Shown here piece by piece: positions 33,319-40,355 of a DNA stretch of 64,000 nucleotides. The stretch is from Phytobacter palmae. GTDB lineage: Bacteria; Pseudomonadota; Gammaproteobacteria; Enterobacterales; Enterobacteriaceae. The stretch's first letter is position 1. Each line of letters starts with the position of its first letter. Made by a program: the position numbers and the translations under genes. Under the pieces are notes generated by a model. The model had not been told where the DNA came from and searched no databases. It saw only the letters and a program-made list of their open reading frames with translations. The stretch covers positions 239,590 to 303,589 of the forward strand of contig FONB01000008.1 in assembly GCA_900112785.1 (NCBI GenBank), read 5' to 3'.

Positions 33319-34329
33319 ATGACTCTTGAAACCTTACTTGAGCCCGTCAGCCCGACGCAGCCCTGTGGTGAAAACCTGGAGTATGACGCTGAATTTCAGG
33401 CGCTGGAACAGGCAAGCCAGGGCAAAGCGGAACAGCAATTTGGCGACACCATCATTCCCGCAGAGCCGGCAGACTGGACGCGTGTTGAAAAGCTCGCCAC
33501 CGCGCTGCTGTCACGAACTAAAGATCTGCGCGTCATGCTGGCGTTGACCCATGCATGGACGCGTCGCCGTGGTCTGGAAGGGTATGCGGACGGGCTTTCA
33601 CTGATTGGTCAGGCGCTGGCCCTTTATTGGGATGATCTGTGGCCCGCGCTGACAGAAAACGGCGAAGAAGATCCGTTTTATCGGATCAACGCGCTGGCAG
33701 AACTCAGTGATAAATCGGCACTGACCGCCACCCTGCGCCAGTCCATTCTGCTGCGCAGCAATGGCGATGAACTGACCGTCCGCGACGCGCAGGCACTGCT
33801 GGACGGCAGCAAAACCGAGTGTCCGAATTTCCCCGGTGGGCGAGTACGTCTGGTTGACGAACTGGCGCGCGCCGGAAAAGAGGCCGCCAGTGTGATGATG
33901 CAAATCGAAGGGCGGTTGCACACCATCCGTAGCTGGCTGGTGGAACGTCTTGGTGAGAGTGGCGCGCCGGAAATGGAGCAACTCATTAAGACCGCAACCT
34001 TGATTAACCGCGCGGGCCGCGCAGGTGACGACGCGCAGCCCGACGAGACAGCGACATCTTCAACCCCTCAGGCGTCGGCGACGACACCCGCCGCAGCGCC
34101 TGTCAATCATACGGACTGGCGGAGCGTGCAGCTTAACAGCCGCGCCGATGCGCAGTTGATGCTGGAAAAAGTGAAACTCTATTTTGCCCAGCATGAGCCA
34201 AGCCATCCCGCCCCGCTGATGATTGACCGCGTACAGCGGCTGATCGAACTGGATTTTATGGCGATCGTTCGCGATCTGGCGCCGGATGGCGTGCAGCAAC
34301 TGGAAAACATATTTGGGCGTCACCCATAA
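33319..34329 (+). CDS. tssA: T6SS protein TssA
   Basis: TssA coordinates baseplate docking and sheath growth. The 336-residue protein has the ImpA_N domain at its N-terminus (SPTQPCGENLEYDAEFQALEQA, then DWTRVEKLATALLSRTKDLRVM). A low-complexity Thr/Ala/Pro linker near residues 240-260 and a C-terminal domain (LMIDRVQRLIELDFMAIVRDLAPDGV) follow. It lies 12 bases after tagF and 62 before tssB. Confidence 0.95.
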   Translation: MTLETLLEPVSPTQPCGENLEYDAEFQALEQASQGKAEQQFGDTIIPAEPADWTRVEKLATALLSRTKDLRVMLALTHAWTRRRGLEGYADGLSLIGQALALYWDDLWPALTENGEEDPFYRINALAELSDKSALTATLRQSILLRSNGDELTVRDAQALLDGSKTECPNFPGGRVRLVDELARAGKEAASVMMQIEGRLHTIRSWLVERLGESGAPEMEQLIKTATLINRAGRAGDDAQPDETATSSTPQASATTPAAAPVNHTDWRSVQLNSRADAQLMLEKVKLYFAQHEPSHPAPLMIDRVQRLIELDFMAIVRDLAPDGVQQLENIFGRHP

Positions 34330-34391
34330 CCTTTGACGACAGGGTGAAACAATCCCGATAGCGTCACCGCGCATCTTCGATGGAGAACATC

Positions 34392-34916
34392 ATGGCAACG
34401 AGTAACAGTGGACAAAAATTTATCGCGCGTAACCGCGCGCCACGCGTTCAGATTGAATACGACGTGGAAGTGTACGGCGCGGAGCGCAAAATTCAGCTTC
34501 CGTTTGTGATGGGGGTGATGGCCGATCTGGTAGGTAAACCGGTTGAGAATCTGCCCTCCGTTGACGAACGCAAGTTCCTTGATATTGATATCGATAACTT
34601 CGATGAACGTATGAAGGCACTGAAACCGCGCGTGGCCTTCCAGGTGGACAACACCCTGACCGGAGAAGGCAAATTGAATGTCGATCTGACCTTTGACAGC
34701 ATGGAAGATTTCCTGCCGGATGCGGTGGCACGCAAAGTCGAGCCGCTCAATTCCCTGCTTGAAGCCCGCACCCAGCTCTCTAACCTGCTGACCTACATGG
34801 ACGGCAAAAATGGCGCGGAAGAGCTGATTGCCAAAATTCTCAAAGATCCGACGTTGCTGAAATCGCTGAGCCAGATGCCGGACAACCGCGATAGCACGTC
34901 AGGTAAAGAGGAGTAA
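34392..34916 (+). CDS. tssB: T6SS sheath protein TssB
   Basis: TssB (VipA) is the small subunit of the contractile sheath. The 174-residue protein shows the family motifs NRAPRVQIEYDVE, ELPFVMG-like QLPFVMGVMADL and VDERKFLDIDIDNFDERMKA. The ATG preceded by TGGAGAA is preferred; a Met four codons upstream is possible. It starts after a 62-base gap that may hold a promoter. tssC follows after 3 bases. Confidence 0.97.
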   Translation: MATSNSGQKFIARNRAPRVQIEYDVEVYGAERKIQLPFVMGVMADLVGKPVENLPSVDERKFLDIDIDNFDERMKALKPRVAFQVDNTLTGEGKLNVDLTFDSMEDFLPDAVARKVEPLNSLLEARTQLSNLLTYMDGKNGAEELIAKILKDPTLLKSLSQMPDNRDSTSGKEE

Positions 34917-34919
34917 ATC

Positions 34920-36419
34920 ATGAGCAATGTAACCCAACAGCAAAACTTGCCGCAGGGCGAAACATTCAGCCAGGACGAGTTTAGCGCGCTGCTTAATAAA
35001 GAGTTCCGCCCGAAAACGGAACAGGCGCGCTCTGCGGTTGAGTCTGCGGTACAGACGCTGGCCCAGCAGGCGCTGGCCAATACCGTCACCTTCTCCTCGG
35101 ACACTTATCGCACTATTCAGAATCTGATTGCCGGGATTGATGAAAAACTCTCTCAGCAGGTTAATGAGATCATTCACCACGAAGAGTTTCAGAAACTGGA
35201 GAGCGCATGGCGCGGCCTGAGCTACCTGGTCAACAACACTGAAACCGACGAAATGCTGAAAATCCGCTTTATGAGCATTTCGAAACCGGAACTGGGACGT
35301 GTCCTGAAACGCTACAAAGGTGTCGGCTGGGATCAGAGTCCTATCTTCAAAAAAATCTACGAAGAAGAGTACGGTCAGTTCGGTGGCGAACCGTTTGGCT
35401 GCCTGGTGGGTGACTACTATTTCGATCACAGTCCGCAGGATGTGGAACTGCTGGGCGAGATGGCGCGCATCGGCGCGGCGGCGCACTGCCCGTTTATTAC
35501 CGGGACCGCACCGAGCGTAATGCAGATGGAGTCCTGGCAGGAGCTGGCGAACCCGCGCGACCTGACCAAAATCTTCCAGAACACCGAGTACGCTGCCTGG
35601 CGTTCGCTGCGTGAATCGGAAGACTCCCGCTATCTGGGGCTGGTGATGCCACGCTTCCTGTCGCGTCTGCCCTACGGTATTCGCACTAACCCGGTTGATA
35701 GCTTCGACTTTGAAGAAGAGACCGATGGCGCTAACCACAGCAACTACTCGTGGGCGAACGCGGCTTACGCGATGGCGACCAATATCAACCGCTCGTTCAA
35801 AGAGTATGGCTGGTGTACCTCGATTCGCGGTGTCGAATCCGGCGGGGCGGTGGAAAACCTGCCGTGCCACACCTTCCCGAGTGATGACGGCGGCGTGGAC
35901 ATGAAATGTCCGACCGAAATTGCCATCAGCGACCGTCGCGAAGCCGAGCTGGCGAAAAATGGCTTTATGCCGCTGATTCACCGTAAAAACTCAGACTTTG
36001 CCGCCTTTATCGGCGCCCAGTCGCTGCAAAAACCGATGGAATATCATGACGCCGATGCGACCGCCAATGCGCGTCTGGCTTCACGTTTGCCGTACCTCTT
36101 CGCCTGCTGCCGTTTTGCGCACTATCTCAAGTGCATTGTGCGCGACAAAATTGGCTCCTTCCGCGAACGTGATGAAATGGAACGCTGGCTGAACGACTGG
36201 GTGATGAACTATGTCGATGGCGATCCGGCAAACTCATCGCAGGAGACCAAAGCGCGCAAACCGCTGGCCGCTGCCGAAGTACAGGTGCAGGAAATTGAAG
36301 ATAACCCCGGCTACTACACCGCGAAATTCTTCCTGCGTCCGCATTATCAACTGGAAGGACTGACTGTCTCACTGCGTCTGGTATCAAAACTGCCGTCGCT
36401 GAAAACCAAAGAGGCATAA
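34920..36419 (+). CDS. tssC: T6SS sheath protein TssC
   Basis: TssC (VipB) is the large sheath subunit and carries the outer domain recognised by ClpV. The 499-residue protein has the strongly conserved EFQKLESAWRGLSYLV, EYGQFGGEPFGCLVGDYYF and SRLPYGIRT blocks and ends in the C-terminal handshake strands (YYTAKFFLRPHYQLEGLTVSLRL). It is the second gene of the sheath pair and the last gene before the cargo stretch. Confidence 0.98.
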   Translation: MSNVTQQQNLPQGETFSQDEFSALLNKEFRPKTEQARSAVESAVQTLAQQALANTVTFSSDTYRTIQNLIAGIDEKLSQQVNEIIHHEEFQKLESAWRGLSYLVNNTETDEMLKIRFMSISKPELGRVLKRYKGVGWDQSPIFKKIYEEEYGQFGGEPFGCLVGDYYFDHSPQDVELLGEMARIGAAAHCPFITGTAPSVMQMESWQELANPRDLTKIFQNTEYAAWRSLRESEDSRYLGLVMPRFLSRLPYGIRTNPVDSFDFEEETDGANHSNYSWANAAYAMATNINRSFKEYGWCTSIRGVESGGAVENLPCHTFPSDDGGVDMKCPTEIAISDRREAELAKNGFMPLIHRKNSDFAAFIGAQSLQKPMEYHDADATANARLASRLPYLFACCRFAHYLKCIVRDKIGSFRERDEMERWLNDWVMNYVDGDPANSSQETKARKPLAAAEVQVQEIEDNPGYYTAKFFLRPHYQLEGLTVSLRLVSKLPSLKTKEA

Positions 36420-36429
36420 GTTCAGGCAC

Positions 36430-36460
36430 GCCGCAGGCTGGCTGTAACCGCGCCTGCGGC
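36430..36460 (+). other. Hairpin after tssC
   Basis: A 9-bp GC-rich stem (36430-36438 with 36452-36460) with a 13-base loop has no T run directly after. It may stabilise the 3' end of the sheath mRNA or partly terminate ahead of the cargo genes. Confidence 0.5.
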
Positions 36461-36513
36461 ACCTCGCATCACACAGACTGTTTTATCCGTTGGTCAGCAA
36501 GGAGCATACCATT

Positions 36514-37176
36514 ATGTCCGGTTCGCCCGTTCAGATAGCGGAGGGGATGTTAAAGATTTTAAATCCTGAGAAACAAAGCGCAGCAGATATCATCCTGCAG
36601 TCGGCAATCGACAGCTTTGTCTCATTACCACAGGATATGTGGACCCTGGCAAAGGACATGTTTGATACCGAGAACAGTGGCCTCAATGAGAGGGAGCGCA
36701 TTCGCCTGGGAGAGCTAACGAAGCGTGGGGTGACGTCCAAAGACTTCTGGCAACTTATCTATATTGTCATTAATCGCTATGTCCACGGCTTAACTCACGA
36801 GCAGCTGGAAAAAATAATGCTTAAATTGGCTGGCTCTCAATTAGGTAAGTTGGCCTTTAAAACGGTTTTTGCCAGTGAACTGGCCTCCTGGTTCGGCACA
36901 TACATCATCCCGCGTTTTTTACTTTCTGCCAGAATAACAGGCGTGCTGGGTGTCGGGGCAATGGTTTCACGCTCCATTTATAGCTCAAGGGATCTGAAAG
37001 AGCTTAATGAATCTATTTACTATGCCTTACGCGATGCGGGCGATCTGGATCTGCTTTATTTTATGGTAGAGGAGATACTGGAACCGTGGATTGAGGCGAT
37101 TAACTATCTCGAGACAAACAGGATGTTCAGCGAACAGATCATTGAACATTTCGTTGACAGGGCGCCGAAGGCGTAA
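36514..37176 (+). CDS. Unrecognised helical protein, candidate membrane-active T6SS effector
   Basis: I do not recognise this 220-residue protein. It is all-helical by composition. Its middle (residues ~105-155, KLAFKTVFASELASWFGTYI and LLSARITGVLGVGAMVSRSI) is hydrophobic with small residues, as in proteins that insert into membranes. It has no signal peptide, Cys pair or enzymatic motif. It starts after AAGGAG, 94 bases after tssC and before hcp, the usual place for effector genes. A small two-helix membrane protein gene (37242-37469) faces it across a short AT-rich inverted repeat at 37177-37198. A pore-forming effector with its immunity protein is the inference; a structural accessory protein is the alternative. 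Confidence 0.7.
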   Translation: MSGSPVQIAEGMLKILNPEKQSAADIILQSAIDSFVSLPQDMWTLAKDMFDTENSGLNERERIRLGELTKRGVTSKDFWQLIYIVINRYVHGLTHEQLEKIMLKLAGSQLGKLAFKTVFASELASWFGTYIIPRFLLSARITGVLGVGAMVSRSIYSSRDLKELNESIYYALRDAGDLDLLYFMVEEILEPWIEAINYLETNRMFSEQIIEHFVDRAPKA

Positions 37177-37241
37177 AAAATACATTAATCTGTATTTTCT
37201 TCTGTATGCCTCAGACACCCCTGGATCAGGTTGATTGACCC

Positions 37242-37469
37242 TTAACGATTAGCGATTTTATTATTACGAATCCGACGGACAAGAAAAAACAGTCCACTGA
37301 CAACCAGCAGAAACAGGACTTTTCCTATTAATGCACCGGTAGAGTAAGCATTGAACGATTCATATTTAACAACCAGCCAAAGAGAGCTAATGATATCAAC
37401 GAGGGCATACACCCCCGCAAGCAGTAAAATAATCATTGCGATCAGCGTGAGGACTTTTTTCATTTTCAA
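37242..37469 (-). CDS. Small two-helix membrane protein, candidate immunity
   Basis: The 75-residue protein has two transmembrane segments (VLTLIAMIILLLAGVYALVD and LIGKVLFLLVVSGLFFLVRR), separated by a short loop and ending in a basic tail. It is the only minus-strand gene inside the T6SS island and is convergent with the helical protein at 36514. Small polytopic membrane proteins of this size are typical partners of pore-forming toxins. That role is inferred from position only. The start follows a purine-rich stretch that includes AAGGA on the minus strand. Confidence 0.65.
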   Translation of the reverse strand: MKMKKVLTLIAMIILLLAGVYALVDIISSLWLVVKYESFNAYSTGALIGKVLFLLVVSGLFFLVRRIRNNKIANR

Positions 37470-37590
37470 TCCTTAAATTTGAAAGGGCAGGAAGTAAAAG
37501 GATAATAGCACGCTATTCGATGCAGTAAAAACCAGTGCAAAAGTAAGCTATGTTCTTTTGTCCCATGCGTTGCTGCTTGTCATATAAATA

Positions 37591-37620
37591 TTTTTCAAAA
37601 GCAATAATCATCATTAACGA
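37591..37620 (+). repeat. Duplicated hcp leader, copy 1
   Basis: Thirty bases match 38539-38568 with one mismatch, and both copies stand exactly 12 bases before an ATG. Copy 2 is the untranslated leader of hcp; copy 1 leads into the vestigial start at 37633. Confidence 0.9.
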
Positions 37621-37632
37621 AAAATAGACAGT

Positions 37633-37755
37633 ATGGTTATTGGTATGTTTTACAAGGACGACTGTTATATTCTCCCCGGTAGTGCTGCGCTTACCGGAGT
37701 TACAGAAGAAACAGGCTTCGGTGCTTTTGTCGCATCCGGGAACAGGGAGCTGGAT
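37633..37755 (+). pseudogene. Vestigial hcp start ahead of the orphan immunity gene
   Basis: The first ~11 codons (MVIGMFYKDDC) align with the Hcp start (MAIDMFLKVDG), with matching bases throughout, after the same leader and spacing. The similarity then stops, and the frame runs on (YILPGSAALTGVTEE) into the immunity gene. The most likely history is a deletion in an ancestral hcp-effector-immunity block that kept only the 5' end of one hcp. The DDCY part could come from the tail of a Tae4-type amidase, but this is speculative. Confidence 0.65.
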
Positions 37756-38184
37756 ATGAAAAAAATTTACCTCGCACTCAGCCTGATGTGTGGTTTCGCG
37801 GCGGAACGGGTAAACGCTGAAACCTATGAATACCCGCGAGCAGCGCCACTACCTCAGGATGATACCGCTAATTTGCTGCGTGATACCGATTTATTGACCG
37901 GGTTCGACGTCAATATGAGTAGTGAACGTTTTGCGAAAGCCTGGTTGTCAAAAACTAACGAGCGAGAGCGGATCAAGGCTGAAATGTATTTTCTGGGTGT
38001 GATGGATGCAACGGAAGGAAAGGCGTGGTGCAGTTATCAACGGCTGCTTCCCTCGTCGGCCCATGAACAGCTCTATTCCCGTTTTGCGAATTTAACATCG
38101 CAGGAGCGTAAAACCCGGGCATCTACGCTTATTGTTGAATCATTGTCTGACGTTTTGCCCTGTAAAAAAGAGATGAAAAAATAA
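37756..38184 (+). CDS. Rap1a/Tai-family periplasmic immunity protein, orphan
   Basis: The 142-residue precursor has a signal peptide (MKKIYLALSLMCGFAAERVNA). The mature domain contains the Rap1a/Tai4 family pattern, alpha-helical with FLGVMDATEGKAWCSYQ near residue 85 and a second Cys near the C-terminus (VLPCKKE). These proteins sit in the periplasm and block Tae4/Ssp-type peptidoglycan amidases delivered by T6SS. No amidase gene precedes it here, so it is an orphan. It has a GGGAG ribosome site. The vestigial hcp start just upstream suggests the cognate effector was lost. Confidence 0.85.
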   Translation: MKKIYLALSLMCGFAAERVNAETYEYPRAAPLPQDDTANLLRDTDLLTGFDVNMSSERFAKAWLSKTNERERIKAEMYFLGVMDATEGKAWCSYQRLLPSSAHEQLYSRFANLTSQERKTRASTLIVESLSDVLPCKKEMKK

Positions 38185-38580
38185 GATTACTTTTAACGTG
38201 GTTAAAATATCATTTTTATTCTTTGGCGTGGCGTAAACAATGCTGCCACAGTGTTATGCTCCACAACCCATCACAATATTATTGTGTGTTTACACACTTT
38301 CCGATTTGCCGGCAAATCTGGCTTCGGGAATACAATATAATATATTTATAAAATTTTATTATTTATTAGACAATTCACAGCGTTAATCTTCGCGACCTCT
38401 TGTCATTCCGGGGCGCAAAGCATATCCGCCAGGGTCATGATGGCGGGTATGAGGGAGAGGTAAAATATGGACGGTTTTAGCTGGCCCCATATTTACCCAT
38501 TTGTTCTATACCATCAGTAATGACTGGTATATACACGCTTTTTCGAAAGCAATAATCATCATTAACGAAGAGTAAATATT
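38185..38580 (+). promoter_or_regulatory. Long AT-rich hcp upstream region
   Basis: About 395 bases separate the immunity gene from hcp. The middle (around 38325-38370) is almost only A and T. A weak sigma-54-like element, TGGC at 38229-38232 and TGC at 38241-38243 with correct spacing, is seen, but several consensus positions differ. The leader repeat at 38539-38568 ends the region. No ORF is supported. A dedicated strong promoter is expected because Hcp is needed in large amounts. Confidence 0.55.
38539..38568 (+). repeat. Duplicated hcp leader, copy 2
   Basis: This is the intact hcp leader, matching 37591-37620 at 29 of 30 bases. It lies 12 bases before the hcp ATG. Confidence 0.9.
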
Positions 38581-39063
38581 ATGGCTATTGATATGTTTCT
38601 GAAGGTCGATGGCGTTACGGGTGAGTCGAAAGATTCTAACCACACCGGCTGGACTGATATTACCTCCTTTTCCTGGGGCGCTTCTCAACCAGGGAATATG
38701 AGCGTCGGCGGTGGCGGCGGTGCCGGTAAAGTTAATTTCAATGACCTGCATGTAAACGCATTAATTGACAAATCCACTACGGCAATCCTGAAACACTGCG
38801 CCAGCGGCAAGCACTTGACCAAGGTTGAGCTTTCCGTCTGCAAAGCGGGCGGTCAGCAGGTTGAATATGCGCGCATTACGCTGGAAGAGGTGTTAGTGAC
38901 CTCTGTGCAGTACACCGGTGCGGATAATGGCGATACCGTTGGCGTAACTTACGCATTCCAGGCTGCGAAAGTGAAACAGCAGTACTGGGAACAGTCTTCT
39001 TCTGGCGGTAAAGGCGCTGAAACCAGTGCCGGCTGGAATATCAAAGAAAACAAAGAAGCGTAA
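38581..39063 (+). CDS. hcp: T6SS tube protein Hcp
   Basis: Hcp forms the hexameric rings of the inner tube and carries small effectors in its lumen. The 160-residue protein starts AIDMFLKVDGVTGESKDSNH, has the long glycine loop GGGGGAGKVNFNDLHV, and then the conserved KHCASGKHLTKVELSVCKAG. It lacks a C-terminal extension, so it is not an evolved Hcp effector fusion. A hairpin follows, then the candidate effector pair. Confidence 0.97.
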   Translation: MAIDMFLKVDGVTGESKDSNHTGWTDITSFSWGASQPGNMSVGGGGGAGKVNFNDLHVNALIDKSTTAILKHCASGKHLTKVELSVCKAGGQQVEYARITLEEVLVTSVQYTGADNGDTVGVTYAFQAAKVKQQYWEQSSSGGKGAETSAGWNIKENKEA

Positions 39064-39072
39064 GGTCTTTTA

Positions 39073-39096
39073 CAGCGATCCCGAAAGGGATCGCTG
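39073..39096 (+). other. Intercistronic hairpin with GAAA tetraloop after hcp
   Basis: A perfect 10-bp stem (39073-39082 with 39087-39096) is closed by a GAAA tetraloop, a very stable loop type. There is no T run, and the next gene begins 20 bases later. It is better placed to protect the abundant hcp message from exonucleases than to terminate. Confidence 0.8.
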
Positions 39097-39115
39097 AAAG
39101 AGACAGGGGGAGTAT

Positions 39116-39562
39116 ATGGCAAATTATCTTATCTCCATAAAACGTCTCTGGCAGACTGATAGTTCTACAATCAGTACTTATAATGTCTCTGGTAGTACTA
39201 TTAGTGGTTATATTCTTGAGCGTCCCGGACCTGATACGACGGAATCCGGATTAAGAAAAAGAATTCCTGAAGGATCTTATAAACTACAGTGGCATAATAG
39301 TAATATTCCAACTGTAAAACCGCATAATCCTGTTCCTTTACTTTTTAACTCATCCGTTCCAGTCTCACGTTATATCTTAATTCATAATGGGAATTATCCT
39401 GATAACACAGATGGCTGCCTGCTTATTGGCGCATCAAAAGGCGATAACTTTGTCGGGAACAGCGTTACGAAATTGAATGAGCTGAAAGATTTCTTGACGC
39501 AAGAAGGCATTGAGAATTTTACAGTAACAATTACATCCTGTTATGTAAATTGTAGTAATTAG
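39116..39562 (+). CDS. DUF5675-family protein, candidate peptidoglycan-targeting T6SS effector
   Basis: The 148-residue protein matches the DUF5675 pattern: ILERPGPDTT, then RIPEGSYKLQW, RYILIHNGNYPDNTDGCLLIGA and a terminal helix and strand. His90 and Cys101 form an H-x-G-N...D-G-C motif like the catalytic HG/SHGC residues of L,D-transpeptidases. It has no signal peptide, as expected for cargo carried by Hcp, which is encoded directly upstream. A strong AGGGGGAG ribosome site precedes it. Base composition is more AT-rich than in the tss genes. The downstream secreted protein is the likely immunity partner. The effector role is inferred; a phage-type lysis role is the other option. Confidence 0.75.
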   Translation: MANYLISIKRLWQTDSSTISTYNVSGSTISGYILERPGPDTTESGLRKRIPEGSYKLQWHNSNIPTVKPHNPVPLLFNSSVPVSRYILIHNGNYPDNTDGCLLIGASKGDNFVGNSVTKLNELKDFLTQEGIENFTVTITSCYVNCSN

Positions 39563-39575
39563 AAAGGGACGGTTC

Positions 39576-40256
39576 ATGCTCAAGACATTCGTTATTATCA
39601 CTACGGTATTTTTTGCGTCACTCTCCATCGCGGCAGAACAGACTTTGCATCGGGGTATTCTTCAGGCTTTTTGGCTACCCGTATGGAGCGATGATGGCCA
39701 GCGGAATACGCCAGAACTGCAATATCGTTATTTCGTTACTACTGATGGTGACAATGTTGAAAAAATCATCAATCTTGATGTTGATAAAAAAGACGCGGAG
39801 CCTGAGCAACTCAAACGTTACTTTCCCCATATTCCATCTGAATTTTTGACCGGGAAAGAGGGACACATCGAACGTGCTGGTGCTATCACAGTTGATAAAC
39901 TGGCAGAGACAACTGAATGCGATCATCGTTATTTTACTGCCGGGATGAAGCATTTTAGTCCTGGAGATAAAGCAACCATCGATACCAATAAAATTGAAAA
40001 ACAAGCCGGTTGTGAAGCTTTTCCATGGATGATGACCTATACCCTTAAACCCGGGATAGAGAATAGATATTTCAAACAGCAACCTGATGCCGGAGCGAGA
40101 GATTTACAGCTTGTCACTCCTGATACGCCACTGGTTAAAATCAAAACAATCAACTCTGAATGGATTCAGGTTGCGGTACGCGATGAAAACAAACCCGGCC
40201 TGCTGGGCGAGGCGCGGGGATTTATTAAACTTAATGATTTACAACCGATTAATTAA
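39576..40256 (+). CDS. Secreted protein with SH3-like C-terminus, candidate immunity
   Basis: The 226-residue precursor has a signal peptide (LKTFVIITTVFFASLSIAAE) and no lipobox, so it should be periplasmic. The C-terminal ~45 residues (LVKIKTINSEWIQVAVRDEN to ARGFIKLNDLQ) look like a bacterial SH3 domain. Two Cys (TTECDHR and QAGCEAF) could form a disulfide. It starts 13 bases after the DUF5675 gene with which it shares AT-rich composition, and it ends before the Fha gene. Location and pairing suggest immunity to a peptidoglycan-acting effector. I do not recognise the family. Confidence 0.7.
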   Translation: MLKTFVIITTVFFASLSIAAEQTLHRGILQAFWLPVWSDDGQRNTPELQYRYFVTTDGDNVEKIINLDVDKKDAEPEQLKRYFPHIPSEFLTGKEGHIERAGAITVDKLAETTECDHRYFTAGMKHFSPGDKATIDTNKIEKQAGCEAFPWMMTYTLKPGIENRYFKQQPDAGARDLQLVTPDTPLVKIKTINSEWIQVAVRDENKPGLLGEARGFIKLNDLQPIN

Positions 40257-40355
40257 GTCACTGATTACAGGCTTTACTGGTATTTTTATTTCCAGCACCA
40301 GCGTTATCAGAACTGACCCTTTTCGGAACGCTAATAACTCCAGCAGGAATACGCT

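Noticed and set aside
34899..35981. 360-codon ORF on the minus strand
   Set aside because: It is antisense to tssC, one of the most conserved T6SS genes. The peptide has no domain and is explained by tssC codon use.
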